A stretch of DNA of 64,000 nt from Hydrogenophaga sp. SL48 (GTDB lineage: Bacteria > Pseudomonadota > Gammaproteobacteria > Burkholderiales > Burkholderiaceae_C), in assembly GCF_021729865.1 (NCBI RefSeq), contig NZ_CP063400.1, positions 1,364,001-1,428,000 of the forward strand, given 5' to 3'. Under the pieces are notes generated by a model that had not been told where the DNA came from, made no database searches, and worked only from the letters and a program-made list of their open reading frames with translations. Shown piece after piece: positions 12,299-21,512 of the stretch; within the stretch, counting starts at the first letter, position 1, and every line of letters begins with the position of its first letter. The translations under genes were made by a program, and so were the position numbers.

Positions 12299-12685
12299 AT
12301 GGCTTACTCAGAAAAGGTCGTTGACCACTACGAAAATCCGCGCAATGTCGGCTCGTTCGACAAGGGCGACGAGTCCGTCGGCACCGGCATGGTGGGCGCG
12401 CCCGCCTGCGGCGACGTGATGAAGCTGCAGATCAAGGTGAACCCGACCACGGGGGTGATCGAAGATGCGCGTTTCAAGACCTACGGCTGTGGCTCGGCGA
12501 TTGCCTCCAGCTCGCTCGTGACCGAGTGGGTCAAGGGCAAGACGCTGGACCAGGCGGCCGCGCTGAAGAACAGCGAGATCGCCGAAGAGCTGGCGCTGCC
12601 GCCCGTGAAAATCCACTGCTCCATCCTGGCCGAAGACGCCATCAAGGCGGCGGTGGACGACTACCGCAAGAAGCACCTGAACTGA
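12299..12685 (+). CDS. iscU: Fe-S cluster scaffold protein IscU
   Basis: 128 aa. Scaffold on which IscS sulfur and iron are assembled before HscA/HscB-driven transfer. Cluster ligands C37 (GAPACGDV), C64 (TYGCGSA) and C107 (HCSIL) with the adjacent conserved acidic residue D39. The HscA-recognition motif LPPVK is present at 100-104. Strong ribosome site AAGGAGA before the ATG. Confidence 0.98.
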   Translation: MAYSEKVVDHYENPRNVGSFDKGDESVGTGMVGAPACGDVMKLQIKVNPTTGVIEDARFKTYGCGSAIASSSLVTEWVKGKTLDQAAALKNSEIAEELALPPVKIHCSILAEDAIKAAVDDYRKKHLN

Positions 12686-12708
12686 TTCAAGCCCGGTCCA
12701 TCGACACC

Positions 12709-13032
12709 ATGTCCATCTCGATTTCAGAAGCTGCAGCCCGCCACGTCACCCGTTACATCGCCAAACGCGGCAAGGGTGTGGGTGTTCGCCTGGGCGTCAA
12801 GACCACCGGCTGCTCCGGTCTGGCCTACAAGCTGGAGTACGCTGACGAGATCGCGCCGGAAGACGTGGTGTTCGAGGACAACGGTGTCAAGGTGCTGGTG
12901 GACCCGAAAAGCCTGGCCTACATCGACGGCACGCAGCTGGACTTTGTGCGAGAAGGCCTCAACGAGGGCTTCCGCTTCAACAACCCCAACGAGCGCGACC
13001 GTTGTGGCTGCGGCGAGAGTTTCCGTATCTGA
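12709..13032 (+). CDS. iscA: A-type Fe-S carrier IscA
   Basis: 107 aa HesB/IscA protein. The three invariant cysteines are present: C35 (TTGCSG), C99 and C101 (RCGCGESF). Carries clusters or iron to apo-proteins. Follows iscU by 23 bp. The ATG at 12709 gives the normal length; longer readings upstream overlap iscU and are not supported. Confidence 0.97.
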   Translation: MSISISEAAARHVTRYIAKRGKGVGVRLGVKTTGCSGLAYKLEYADEIAPEDVVFEDNGVKVLVDPKSLAYIDGTQLDFVREGLNEGFRFNNPNERDRCGCGESFRI

Positions 13033-13058
13033 TACTGTTGCCGGACCAACCACTTGCG

Positions 13059-13090
13059 GCCGCCAGTGCGTCACGTGCTGGCGGCTTTTT
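13059..13090 (+). terminator. Intrinsic terminator between iscA and hscB
   Basis: GCCGCCAG / CTGGCGGC stem (8 bp, 11-nt loop) followed by TTTTT. It ends 8 bases before the hscB start, inside what is otherwise one operon, so it probably lowers hscBA-fdx expression relative to iscRSUA. Confidence 0.8.
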
Positions 13091-13097
13091 AACGCCC

Positions 13098-13616
13098 ATG
13101 AACCTGCTGTCCAATGATTTTGAGATCTTCGGCGTTGCGCCCGCGTTTGCGCTGGACCGCGACGCCCTGGACGCGCGCTGGAAAGACCTGCAGCGTGAAG
13201 CCCATCCGGACCGTTTCGCTGCGGCCGACGCACAGGCCCAGCGCCAGGCCATGCAGTGGTCGGTGCGCATCAACGAGGCTTACCAGCGCCTGAAGGACCC
13301 GCTCAAGCGTGCGGCCTACCTGTGCGAACTCAACGGCGCACCGATCCAGGCCGAGAACAACACCGCCATGCCGGCCGCGTTCCTGATGCAGCAGATGCAG
13401 TGGCGCGAAGACCTGGAAGACGCCCGCGACGATGCCGCACTCGAGCGCATGGCCGACGACGTGGCTGCCGCACGCGGCCGCATGCTGCTGGATTTGCAGC
13501 AGGTGGCGGACGTGCAGCGCGACTTCCCCGCACTGGCCGGGCAGGTCAGAGCCCTTATGTTTGTAGAGCGCTTTGCCCGCGACGTTGAAAACCGGCTCGA
13601 TCAGCTGGGACAATAG
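13098..13616 (+). CDS. hscB: Fe-S assembly J-domain co-chaperone HscB
   Basis: 172 aa. N-terminal J-domain with the HPD signature (REAHPDRFA, about 34-40), then the C-terminal helical bundle that binds IscU. Stimulates HscA ATPase and presents IscU. The ATG at 13098 gives the typical length of about 170 aa and sits just after the terminator hairpin; in-frame sequence upstream lies in the hairpin and iscA. Confidence 0.96.
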   Translation: MNLLSNDFEIFGVAPAFALDRDALDARWKDLQREAHPDRFAAADAQAQRQAMQWSVRINEAYQRLKDPLKRAAYLCELNGAPIQAENNTAMPAAFLMQQMQWREDLEDARDDAALERMADDVAAARGRMLLDLQQVADVQRDFPALAGQVRALMFVERFARDVENRLDQLGQ

Positions 13617-13669
13617 AAGGCTGCGCTCCGCATCCGACCGATTTCCAGCTCCACTGAAACCCCGCGCCC

Positions 13670-15553
13670 ATGGCACTCCTGCAGATTTCCGAACCCGGCC
13701 AGTCCCTTGATCCGCACCAGCGCCGGGTGGCGGTGGGCATCGACCTGGGCACCACGCATTCGCTGGTGGCGGCGGTGCGCCATGGTGTGTCCGAATGCCT
13801 GCCGTCGGCCGATGGCCGGGTGATCTTGCCGAGTGTGGTGCGTTACCTCGATCCCGCTCAAGGCGGCGCCGGGCGGCAGATCGGCTTTGAAGCGCTGGCC
13901 GCGCAGGTCGGCGATCCGGCGAACACCGTGAGCTCCGTCAAGCGCCTGATGGGTCGCACGCGGTCTCAGGTGGTCGATGCGGACAAGCTGCCGTACTCGG
14001 TGGTGGACGACAACGGCATGGCCGTGGTCGATACCGTGGCAGGGCTCAAGACACCCATGGAAGTGAGTGCCGAGATCCTGGCCACGCTGCGTTTTCGCGC
14101 CGAAGACAGCTTTGACGACGAACTCTTCGGTGCGGTGATCACCGTGCCCGCGTACTTCGACGACGCGCAGCGCCAGGCCACCAAAGACGCGGCGCAGCTG
14201 GCCGGCATCAACGTGCTGCGGCTGATCAACGAGCCCACGGCCGCGGCCATCGCCTACGGTCTGGACAACGGTTCGGAAGGCATTTACGCGATCTACGACC
14301 TTGGTGGTGGCACTTTCGACATCTCCATCCTGCGCCTGACGCGCGGCGTGTTCGAGGTCATGGCCACCGGCGGCGATTCCGCGCTGGGCGGTGACGATTT
14401 TGACCAGGCGCTGGCGGCCTGGGTGCTGGCGCAGCTGGGCGTGGCCCATGCGCCCACCGCGTCCGAGCGCGCGGGTCTGCACGCCGAGGCCCGCCGCTGC
14501 AAGGAGGCCTTGTCCAGTGTGAAAGCAGGCGATGACGGCGTCGTGTTCGAGGCCATGGTGGCCGGCCAGGCGCTGCGCCAGACCGTGACCCCTGCCGAGT
14601 TCGAAGCCTGCACCGCCGGCCTGACCGCCCGCACCATGACCGCCTTGCGCAAGGTGCTGCGAGATGCCGGCATCGGCAAAGACGAGGTCAAAGGCGTGGT
14701 GATGGTGGGTGGCTCCACCCGCATGCCGGTGATCCGGCGCACCGTGGGCGAGTTCTTCGGCCAGGAGCCGCTGACCAACCTGAACCCCGACGAGGTGGTG
14801 GCGCTGGGCGCCGCGATCCAGGCCAACGCACTGGCCGGCAACAGCCGCGACGGTGACCTGCTGCTGCTGGATGTGATTCCGCTCTCGCTCGGCATCGAGA
14901 CCATGGGCGGCCTGGTCGAACGCATCGTGCCGCGCAACAGCCCCATCCCCACCGCGCTGGCGCAAGATTTCACCACCTACCAGGACGGCCAGACCGCGCT
15001 GGCGCTGCATGTGGTGCAGGGTGAGCGCGACCTGGTGGCCGACTGCCGCAGCCTCGCGCGCTTCACGCTGCGCGGCATCCCGCCGATGGCGGCGGGCGCG
15101 GCCCGCATCCGCGTGAGCTTCACGGTCGATGCCGATGGCCTGCTGTCGGTGAGCGCGAAAGAGCAGGGCAGCGGCGTGGAAACCAGGATCGATGTCAAGC
15201 CGTCCTACGGCTTGTCGGACGAGCAGATCGCGTCGATGCTGCAAGACAGCTTCGCCACCGCACAGCAAGACATGGCCGCCCGCGCGCTGGTCGAGGCCCG
15301 GGTGGATGCCGACCGCATGATCGCCGCCACCCGCAGCGCCCTGGCCGCCGACGGGGACCTGCTGGACCCCGCCGAGCGCGAAGCCATCCATGTGCTGATG
15401 AACCAACTCGCCGAGGTCGCGACCGGCGACGAGGCTGCTGTGATCGAGGCAGCGACCACGGCCCTGGCCAAAGGCACCGAAGCGTTCGCCGCCATGCGCA
15501 TGAACCGGGGCATCCAGCACGCCCTGGCCGGCAAGCGGCTGGAAGAAGTCTGA
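13670..15553 (+). CDS. hscA: Fe-S assembly Hsp70-type chaperone HscA
   Basis: 627 aa, within the usual HscA range. Nucleotide-binding domain motifs [27 protein letters not shown] and [11 protein letters not shown], interdomain linker [15 protein letters not shown], then the substrate-binding domain for the IscU LPPVK motif. The conserved start of the family is offset by about 20 residues, as is normal in HscA. 53 bp after hscB and 25 bp before fdx. Confidence 0.97.
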   Translation: MALLQISEPGQSLDPHQRRVAVGIDLGTTHSLVAAVRHGVSECLPSADGRVILPSVVRYLDPAQGGAGRQIGFEALAAQVGDPANTVSSVKRLMGRTRSQVVDADKLPYSVVDDNGMAVVDTVAGLKTPMEVSAEILATLRFRAEDSFDDELFGAVITVPAYFDDAQRQATKDAAQLAGINVLRLINEPTAAAIAYGLDNGSEGIYAIYDLGGGTFDISILRLTRGVFEVMATGGDSALGGDDFDQALAAWVLAQLGVAHAPTASERAGLHAEARRCKEALSSVKAGDDGVVFEAMVAGQALRQTVTPAEFEACTAGLTARTMTALRKVLRDAGIGKDEVKGVVMVGGSTRMPVIRRTVGEFFGQEPLTNLNPDEVVALGAAIQANALAGNSRDGDLLLLDVIPLSLGIETMGGLVERIVPRNSPIPTALAQDFTTYQDGQTALALHVVQGERDLVADCRSLARFTLRGIPPMAAGAARIRVSFTVDADGLLSVSAKEQGSGVETRIDVKPSYGLSDEQIASMLQDSFATAQQDMAARALVEARVDADRMIAATRSALAADGDLLDPAEREAIHVLMNQLAEVATGDEAAVIEAATTALAKGTEAFAAMRMNRGIQHALAGKRLEEV

Positions 15554-15578
15554 GTCGCGCCCAAGGCCCGAGAACCCC

Positions 15579-15917
15579 ATGCCCATCATCAAAATACTGC
15601 CCCACCCCGAATACTGCCCACAAGGCACCCAGGTCAGCGCGCCCGCTGGCACCTCCATCTGCGAAGCCCTGCTGGACAATGACATCTCGATCGAGCACGC
15701 CTGCGACATGGTGTGCGCCTGCACCACCTGCCACGTGATCGTGCGCGAGGGTTACAACAGCCTCAATGAGCTCGACGAGAACGAGGAAGACATGCTCGAC
15801 CGCGCCTGGGGTCTGGAGCCGCAGTCCCGCCTGTCGTGCCAGGCCATCCTGGCGCAGCAGGACGTGACGATCGAGATCCCGAAGTATTCGATCAACCACG
15901 CCAAAGAGAATCATTGA
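15579..15917 (+). CDS. fdx: ISC-type [2Fe-2S] ferredoxin
   Basis: 112 aa adrenodoxin-like ferredoxin. Ligands C42, C48, C51 (ACDMVCACTTC) and C87 (LSCQA) agree with E. coli Fdx positions. Probably supplies electrons for cluster assembly on IscU. Last gene of the isc operon; an iscX-like gene, often found next in gammaproteobacteria, is absent, and the sequence beyond is a short repeat and then dnaQ. Confidence 0.97.
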   Translation: MPIIKILPHPEYCPQGTQVSAPAGTSICEALLDNDISIEHACDMVCACTTCHVIVREGYNSLNELDENEEDMLDRAWGLEPQSRLSCQAILAQQDVTIEIPKYSINHAKENH

Positions 15918-15918
15918 C

Positions 15919-15997
15919 CCCCACGCTTCGCCGCTTCGCGGGTCGCTGCCCCCCGAGGGGGCTGATCCACCTTGGGGCGGCCCGGCGGTGGATCACC
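15919..15997. repeat. GC-rich REP-like intergenic repeat, copy 1
   Basis: Intergenic block with two nested palindromes: GCCCCCCGAGGGGGC, and TGATCCACC / GGTGGATCA at 15963-15971 and 15987-15995. The latter encloses CTTGGGGCGGCCCGG, which recurs exactly at 63844-63858; a decayed relative is at about 58453. It fills the fdx-dnaQ gap and may act as a transcript end or stabiliser. Confidence 0.7.
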
Positions 15998-16014
15998 ACT
16001 GATGCGAGAAAGCC

Positions 16015-16722
16015 ATGAGACAAATTGTTCTGGACACGGAAACCACCGGCCTGTCGGCTGAAAACGGCGACCGCATCATTGAAATCGGCTGCGTCGAGTT
16101 GTTCAACCGCAAGCTCACCGGCAACAACCTGCATTTCTACGTCAACCCGGAGCGCGACAGCCACGAAGACGCGCTCAAGGTCCACGGCATCAGCAACGAG
16201 TTTCTGCGCGACAAGCCGAAGTTCGCCCAGATTGCGGACGAGGTGCTGGCGTACCTCAAAGATGCCGAACTCATCATCCACAACGCGCCGTTCGACATCA
16301 GCTTCCTGAACAAGGAGCTGGAGCGTTTGAAGCGCCCGCCCATGAAGGCGCACGTGGCGGGCGTGATCGACACACTGGTGATGGCCAAGGAGATGTTCCC
16401 GGGCAAGCGCAACGGCCTCGATGCCCTGTGCGACCGGCTGGAGGTGGACAACTCCGGCCGCACTTTGCACGGCGCCTTGCTGGACGCCGAGTTGCTGGCC
16501 GATGTGTACATCAACATGACGCGCGGGCAGGACGCGCTGCTGATGGACGTGGGCACCACCGAGGTGGCCGGCGAGGTGTCGGTGCAGGTGGACCTCAGTC
16601 AGGTGGTGTTGCCGGTGCTGCGGGCCAATGAGCAGGAGGTCGCTGCACACGGTGTCGCGCTGGCGGACATCGACAAGGCCTGCAAAGGAAAAACGCTCTG
16701 GCGGCAGCTCGAAACCGCATGA
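16015..16722 (+). CDS. dnaQ: DNA polymerase III epsilon subunit (3'-5' proofreading exonuclease)
   Basis: 235 aa. DnaQ/DEDDh exonuclease: Exo I VLDTETTG (D7, E9), Exo II HNAPFDISFLN, Exo III HGALLDAELLADVY with H and D. The C-terminal tail after about residue 185 should bind the alpha subunit. Length is normal (E. coli 243). It lies downstream of the isc operon beyond a repeat, so it is probably transcribed separately. Confidence 0.97.
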   Translation: MRQIVLDTETTGLSAENGDRIIEIGCVELFNRKLTGNNLHFYVNPERDSHEDALKVHGISNEFLRDKPKFAQIADEVLAYLKDAELIIHNAPFDISFLNKELERLKRPPMKAHVAGVIDTLVMAKEMFPGKRNGLDALCDRLEVDNSGRTLHGALLDAELLADVYINMTRGQDALLMDVGTTEVAGEVSVQVDLSQVVLPVLRANEQEVAAHGVALADIDKACKGKTLWRQLETA

Positions 16723-16734
16723 GTTGCACAGCGC

Positions 16735-16764
16735 TTCAGAAATCTGAGAAAAACAGGCTATAAT
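16735..16764 (+). promoter_or_regulatory. Sigma-70 promoter of the tRNA-Val gene
   Basis: Perfect -10 box TATAAT at 16759-16764 with TTCAGA at 16735-16740 as -35 and an 18-bp spacer; transcription would start about 35 bases before the tRNA. Confidence 0.65.
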
Positions 16765-16807
16765 CTGAGGCTTCCGAATGATCGGATCGAAAGAACACAG
16801 ATCATTT

Positions 16808-16882
16808 GGGCGGTTAGCTCAGTGGTAGAGCACTGCCTTCACACGGCAGGGGTCGCAGGTTCGAACCCTGCACCGCCCACCA
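16808..16882 (+). tRNA. tRNA-Val (anticodon CAC)
   Basis: 75-nt cloverleaf. Acceptor GGGCGGT pairs with ACCGCCC; D-arm GCTC-AGTGGTA-GAGC; anticodon stem CTGCC/GGCAG around loop TTCACAC, anticodon CAC reading GTG valine codons; T-arm GCAGG-TTCGAAC-CCTGC; CCA is encoded. A terminator hairpin follows 5 bases later. Confidence 0.96.
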
Positions 16883-16887
16883 GACGG

Positions 16888-16923
16888 AAAACCCCGTAAG
16901 TTTCAGGACTTACGGGGTTTTTT
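16888..16923. terminator. Bidirectional intrinsic terminator after tRNA-Val
   Basis: AAAACCCCGTAAG / CTTACGGGGTTTT 13-bp stem with an 8-nt loop, followed by further T residues. It closes the tRNA transcript and, from the other strand, the LysR-family gene. Confidence 0.9.
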
Positions 16924-16930
16924 ATTGCCC

Positions 16931-17821
16931 CTACCAGCGCGGGGTGGCAAAGCGCTGCACCAGAAAGTCCATCAAGGCGCGCACCGCGGGCGACAAGTGC
17001 TTGCGTGAGGGGTAGAGCGCGTGGATGGCCATGTCGGGTGGTTGCCAGTCGGGCAGCACCGCCACGAGCGTGCCATCGGCCAGGTGCGGGTTGGCCAGGT
17101 AGGTCGGCTGCAGCGCCACACCGCCGCCCGCCAATGCAGCTTGCAACAAGGCGGTGGCCTCGTTGGCGCTGAGCTGGCTGCGCACGCCGACCCGGCTTTG
17201 TTCCTTCCCACGGATGAGCGTCCAGACGCTTTTGCCGAAGTTGGCAAAACTCAGGCAACGGTGGCCTTCCAGATCGGCCGGAGTGGTGGGTGTGCCATGT
17301 TCCGCCAGGTAGGCCGGAGAGGCCACCAGCACCGAAGCGCAAGGCGCCAGCACACGACCGATCAAGGCAGGGTCGGGCTCGGCGCTGATGCGGATGGCCA
17401 GGTCGATGCGCGCCTCCACCAGGTTGAGTGCACCTTCGCTGGCGTTCAGGTCGATCTTGAGCTGCGGGTGCAGCTTCAGGAAATCGGCCAGTGCGGCCGC
17501 CATCTGCGCGTAGGCGAACGAGATGCTGCAGGTGACGCGCAACTGCCCGCGCAAGGCGGTGTCTTGGCGGCTGGTTTCCTGTTCCACGTCGTCCATCAGC
17601 GCCAGCATCTGCTGGCTGCGGCGCAGGCAGGTCTCGCCCGCGTCGGTGAGCGTGACGCTGCGCGTGGTGCGCTGCAGCAGGCGGGCGCCCAGCCACTGCT
17701 CCAGCGCGCCCACATGGCGCGTGACCATGGCGCGCGACATCTCCAGTTTGTCGGCCGTGGCGCTGAAGCTGCCGCTCTCGGCCACCGCCACAAACACGCG
17801 CATGGCGGTCAAGCGGTCCAT
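16931..17821 (-). CDS. LysR-family transcriptional regulator
   Basis: 296 aa. N-terminal winged helix (MDRLTAMRVFVAVAESGSFS, 1-65) with the typical recognition region, then a LysR substrate-binding domain. The ATG at 17821 was chosen because it opens the conserved MDRLTAM start; the in-frame extension runs into the divergent promoter. It shares a 121-bp intergenic region with the metallo-hydrolase-like gene at 17943, which it probably controls; TTCGGATACTGAA (17872-17884) fits a T-N11-A LysR box. Effector unknown. Confidence 0.92.
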   Translation of the reverse strand: MDRLTAMRVFVAVAESGSFSATADKLEMSRAMVTRHVGALEQWLGARLLQRTTRSVTLTDAGETCLRRSQQMLALMDDVEQETSRQDTALRGQLRVTCSISFAYAQMAAALADFLKLHPQLKIDLNASEGALNLVEARIDLAIRISAEPDPALIGRVLAPCASVLVASPAYLAEHGTPTTPADLEGHRCLSFANFGKSVWTLIRGKEQSRVGVRSQLSANEATALLQAALAGGGVALQPTYLANPHLADGTLVAVLPDWQPPDMAIHALYPSRKHLSPAVRALMDFLVQRFATPRW

Positions 17822-17942
17822 GATTTGCTCTGTTTTTGAAACATATATGGCCGGATTATGCGGTTTATCTGTTCGGATACTGAAACTACAGTTCGTTCCA
17901 GCGCTGAACAGTGCCACCTCAACCATCCAACAGGAGCCTTCC

Positions 17943-18809
17943 ATGATCCGCACCACCGTCGTCGCCGCCTCACTGGCCATCGCCTTCACCAGTGCCCAGG
18001 CCGCACAGCCGCTGACCGTCAAGGTCTACAACGCCGCCGGCAACAGCTTCAACGTCAACTCGACCCTGGTCTATAGCGAAAAAGAGGCCATGGTGATCGA
18101 TGCCGGCTTCACCCGCGCCGACGCGCTGCGCATCGCCGCCAACGTGCTCGACAGCGGCAAGCGGCTCACCACCATCTACGTGAGCCAGGCCGACCCGGAC
18201 TACTACTTCGGCGTCGAAACCCTCAAGGAGATCTTCCCCCAGGCCGACGTGGTCACCACACCCGCCGTGCTGGAGAAGCTGAGCGCCAAGATGGCGGGCA
18301 AGGTGGCGTTCTGGGGCCCCAAGATGGGCGCCAACGCGCCGCGCCAACCCGTGGCACCACGCGCGCTCGTTGGCAACAGCTTGAAGCTGGAAGGCCAGAC
18401 CATTGAAATCCGTGGCACGCAAGGCCTGCTGGCCCACCGTCCCTACGCCTGGATCCCGTCGATCAAGGCCGTGGTGGGCAACATCGGTGTCTTTGGCCAC
18501 ATGCACGTGTGGACCGCCGACACGCAAAGTGCCGCCGAGCGCGCCGCCTGGGTGGCCCAGCTCGACGAAATGGCCGCCCTCAAGCCCGAGCTGGTGGTGC
18601 CTGGTCACATGAAGGCCGGTTCCGCCGTGGACGCCAGCGCCATTGCCTTCACCAAGGACTACCTGCAGACCTTCGAGAAAAACCTGGCCGCCAGCAAGAC
18701 CGGCGCCGAGCTGATCGACGCCATGAAAAAGGCCTACCCGCAGCTGACCGACGGTGCGATGTCGCTGGACATCGGCGCCAAGGTCAACAAGGGCGAGATG
18801 AAGTGGTGA
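17943..18809 (+). CDS. Secreted metallo-beta-lactamase-fold protein with degenerate metal site
   Basis: 288 aa with a signal peptide (MIRTTVVAASLAIAFTSAQA, cleavage after AQA), so probably periplasmic. The fold is recognisable from VYSEKEAMVIDAGFT and the late PELVVPGHMKAG, but the usual HxHxDH zinc motif is replaced by VSQADPDYYFG: the two first histidines are Ser and Ala, and the last is Tyr. It may therefore be a non-zinc hydrolase or a binding protein. Good ribosome site (AGGAG). First gene of a likely three-gene operon with a DsbA-like protein and an 85-aa protein, divergent from a LysR regulator. Substrate unknown. Confidence 0.82.
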   Translation: MIRTTVVAASLAIAFTSAQAAQPLTVKVYNAAGNSFNVNSTLVYSEKEAMVIDAGFTRADALRIAANVLDSGKRLTTIYVSQADPDYYFGVETLKEIFPQADVVTTPAVLEKLSAKMAGKVAFWGPKMGANAPRQPVAPRALVGNSLKLEGQTIEIRGTQGLLAHRPYAWIPSIKAVVGNIGVFGHMHVWTADTQSAAERAAWVAQLDEMAALKPELVVPGHMKAGSAVDASAIAFTKDYLQTFEKNLAASKTGAELIDAMKKAYPQLTDGAMSLDIGAKVNKGEMKW

Positions 18810-18820
18810 GGCGATACACC

Positions 18821-19456
18821 ATGAGCACCTCCGTCACCTACCTGTTCGATCCCCTGTGCGGCTGGTGCTACGGCGCCTCGCCGCTGGTTCAGAAGCTGGG
18901 GCAGCACAGCGGGATCAACCTGACGCTCGCCCCCACGGGTCTGTTTGCCGATGGCGGTCGGCGCATGGACGCGGCCTTTGCCGAGTTCGCCTGGTCCAAC
19001 GACCAGCGCATCGCCCAGCTCACGGGCCAGCGCTTCACCGAGGCCTACCGCCAGAACGTGCTGGGTCGCCACGGCAGCTCCTTCGATTCGGCAGCGATGA
19101 CGCTGGCCCTCACGGCGGTGTCGTTGACCGAGCCGCAGCGCGAACGGGACGTGCTGAAGGCTTTGCAGGAGGCACGCTATGTCGAGGGGCTGGACACCGG
19201 CAGTGTTCAGGTGGTTGGCGGTCTGTTGCGCAGCCTGTGTCTGGATGCGGCGGCCGACCGGCTGGCGGCTGCCGACGCCGATCTGATGGAGCGCCACGCG
19301 GCGCGACTGGGCCAGGCCCGTCGCCTGATGCGGACGCTGGGCGCGCAGGGTGTGCCGGCCCTGGTCGTGCACCGCGCGTCGGGCGACCGGCTGCTGGGCG
19401 GCCAAACGCTGTACGGTGATGTCGATTCACTGATCGGCCAGATCGTGGCCGGCTGA
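18821..19456 (+). CDS. DsbA-family thioredoxin-fold protein
   Basis: 211 aa without signal peptide, so cytoplasmic. Begins with the thioredoxin-fold strand and CxxC site YLFDPLCGWCYGASP, followed by the inserted helical domain and the late beta segment GAQGVPALVVHRASGDRLLGG with the cis-proline region (VPA). This is the FrnE/2-hydroxychromene isomerase-like branch of the DsbA superfamily. Starts 11 bp after the metallo-hydrolase-like gene, so the two are co-transcribed. Redox partner unknown. Confidence 0.85.
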   Translation: MSTSVTYLFDPLCGWCYGASPLVQKLGQHSGINLTLAPTGLFADGGRRMDAAFAEFAWSNDQRIAQLTGQRFTEAYRQNVLGRHGSSFDSAAMTLALTAVSLTEPQRERDVLKALQEARYVEGLDTGSVQVVGGLLRSLCLDAAADRLAAADADLMERHAARLGQARRLMRTLGAQGVPALVVHRASGDRLLGGQTLYGDVDSLIGQIVAG

Positions 19457-19467
19457 AGGAGCGAACC

Positions 19468-19725
19468 ATGGGCGTTCTTCACACCGTGCTGGAGCATCTG
19501 CACGCCGGGCGCTGGACCGAGGCGCACAACCTGGTTCAGAGCGACGCCTCCGAGCTCGGTGCCTGGCTGCACGGCATCGTGCACATTGTGGAGGGCGACC
19601 TGGAGGACGCCGAGCACTGGTACAACCAGGCCAACCGCCCCTTTCGCAGCCGCGGTACCTTGCGTGAAGAACTGGACAGCTTGGCGCGTGAACTCGCGAA
19701 CGCACCGGATGGTGCGCGCCGATGA
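19468..19725 (+). CDS. Small conserved hypothetical protein
   Basis: 85 aa, acidic and helical, no signal peptide or membrane segment. Contains WTEAHNLVQ and GDLEDAEHWYNQANRPF, which look like one or two TPR-like helical hairpins. Strong ribosome site (GAAGGAG) and 11-bp spacing to the DsbA-like gene make it the third member of that operon. I do not recognise a function. Confidence 0.75.
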   Translation: MGVLHTVLEHLHAGRWTEAHNLVQSDASELGAWLHGIVHIVEGDLEDAEHWYNQANRPFRSRGTLREELDSLARELANAPDGARR

Positions 19726-19898
19726 GGATGCCGTGGGCCAGGCGGGGTGACCGGGCGCCCCTGTCGAACCTGGTCCCGCTGAACGCAAGGCCGTGCGCTC
19801 CGGACCGTGTCTGGGCGTGCCCGCTGGCGCCCGACGCCATGGGGTGATTCCCGTCGTTTCAGCGTGAAGGCGCGCGCGCCCTCTACAGTGTGGTCCCT

Positions 19899-21497
19899 AT
19901 GCCCAGAACCGACGACGACCTGTCTCCCCTCGCGCCGCTGCGCCTGCCGGTGTTCCGCATGTTGTGGACCACCTGGCTCATGGCCAACGTGTGCATGTGG
20001 ATGAGCGACGTGGCGGCGGCCTGGATGATGACCTCGCTCACCACCACGCCGCTCTGGGTCGCGCTGGTGCAGACGGCCTCCACCCTGCCGGTGTTCCTGC
20101 TGGGCCTGCCCAGCGGCGCGCTGGCCGACAGCCTGGACCGCAAGCGCTACTTCCTCGTCACGCAGTTGTGGATCGCCGTGGTGGCGTCGATCCTGAGCGT
20201 CTTCGTCTTCCTGGACGTGATGTCGCCGGCCCTGCTGCTGGCGCTGACCTTCGCCAACGGCATCGGCCTGGCCATGCGCTGGCCGGTGTTCTCGGCCATC
20301 GTGCCCGAGCTCGTGCCCCGCACCCAGCTGCCGGCGGCACTGGCGCTCAACGGGGTGTCGATGAATGCCTCGCGCATCATCGGCCCACTGGTGGCCGGCG
20401 CGCTGATCGCCAGCGCCGGCAGCGCCTGGGTGTTCCTGCTCAACGCGGTGCTCTCGCTGGTGGCCGCGGTCATCATCAGCCGCTGGAAGCGTGAGCACAT
20501 ACCGCACCCGCTGGGGCGCGAGCGCCTGGGCTCCGCAATGCGCGTGGGCCTGCAGTACGTGGCTCAGTCCTACCACCTCAAGGGTGTGCTGCTGCGCATC
20601 TCGATCTTCTTCTTCCACTCGACCGCGCTGATGGCGCTGCTGGCCCTGCTGGCGCGCGGCATGCAGGGCGGCGGCGCCGGCACCTTCACCCTGCTGCTGG
20701 CCGCCATGGGCGCGGGCGCCATCGCGTCCACGGCGTTCCTGCCCGGCTTGCGCCGGCGCTATCCGCGCGACGGGCTCATCCTGCGCGGCGCGGCCCTGCA
20801 GGCCGCCGCCATGGCGACCATGGCCTGGACCGACCTGGTCTGGGTGGCGGTGCCCGCGATGTTTCTGGGCGGCGCGGCCTGGATCACCACCGCCAACACG
20901 CTCAGCGTCTCGATCCAGATGGGCCTGCCCGACTGGGTGCGCGCGCGCGGCATGTCCATCTACCAGATGGCCATCATGGGCGCCAGCGCCACGGGGGCCG
21001 CGATATGGGGCCAGGTGGCCACCTGGACCAGCGTGCCGGTCAGCCTGGCCATCGCGGCCGCGACGGGGTTGCTCGCCATGTTCCTGGCCAACCGCCTGTT
21101 GCCCGACGCCGGGATGGAAGACGACCTCACGCCCAAGCGCATCTTTCCCGCACCCCAGATCCACGCGCCGCCGCCCCAGGGCCATGTGATGGTGACCATC
21201 GACTACCGCATCGACCCCGCACGTGCGGCCGACTTTCGGGAGCTGATGCTGGGCGAAGGGCGCCGCAGCCGCCTGCGCCACGGGGCCTTGTCGTGGGAGC
21301 TGCTGCACGACATCCACGAGCCCAGCCGCTTCGTCGAGGTCATCGTCGACGAGTCCTGGACCGATCACCTGCGCCGCTTTGACCGCGTCACCGCCGCCGA
21401 CGTGGCGCTGCGCGACCGCAAGCTGGCCTTCCACCTGGGCGAGGAGCCGCCTCGCGTCACCCGCAGCCTGATGGAAACGACGGTGAAGACCCCCTGA
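19899..21497 (+). CDS. MFS exporter (MFS_3/EntS-like) with C-terminal ferredoxin-like domain
   Basis: 532 aa. Around 10-12 hydrophobic segments over residues 20-405 with the MFS loop-2/3 motif GALADSLDRKRYF, then a soluble C-terminal part (about 430-525: MVTIDYRIDPARAADFRELM, SWELLHDIHEPSRFVEVIV) resembling an antibiotic-biosynthesis-monooxygenase-like alpha/beta domain. That combination is typical of the large MFS_3 transporter family. Probably exports a small molecule by proton antiport; substrate unknown. The ATG at 19899 was chosen over the GTG three codons upstream. It sits alone between the 85-aa gene and the convergent ccoG. Confidence 0.87.
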   Translation: MPRTDDDLSPLAPLRLPVFRMLWTTWLMANVCMWMSDVAAAWMMTSLTTTPLWVALVQTASTLPVFLLGLPSGALADSLDRKRYFLVTQLWIAVVASILSVFVFLDVMSPALLLALTFANGIGLAMRWPVFSAIVPELVPRTQLPAALALNGVSMNASRIIGPLVAGALIASAGSAWVFLLNAVLSLVAAVIISRWKREHIPHPLGRERLGSAMRVGLQYVAQSYHLKGVLLRISIFFFHSTALMALLALLARGMQGGGAGTFTLLLAAMGAGAIASTAFLPGLRRRYPRDGLILRGAALQAAAMATMAWTDLVWVAVPAMFLGGAAWITTANTLSVSIQMGLPDWVRARGMSIYQMAIMGASATGAAIWGQVATWTSVPVSLAIAAATGLLAMFLANRLLPDAGMEDDLTPKRIFPAPQIHAPPPQGHVMVTIDYRIDPARAADFRELMLGEGRRSRLRHGALSWELLHDIHEPSRFVEVIVDESWTDHLRRFDRVTAADVALRDRKLAFHLGEEPPRVTRSLMETTVKTP

Positions 21498-21512
21498 ATC
21501 CCGCCCGGTACC

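Noticed and set aside
13601-15727. 708-residue minus-strand frame opposite hscA
   Set aside because: Mirrors hscA codon structure; no recognisable protein features.
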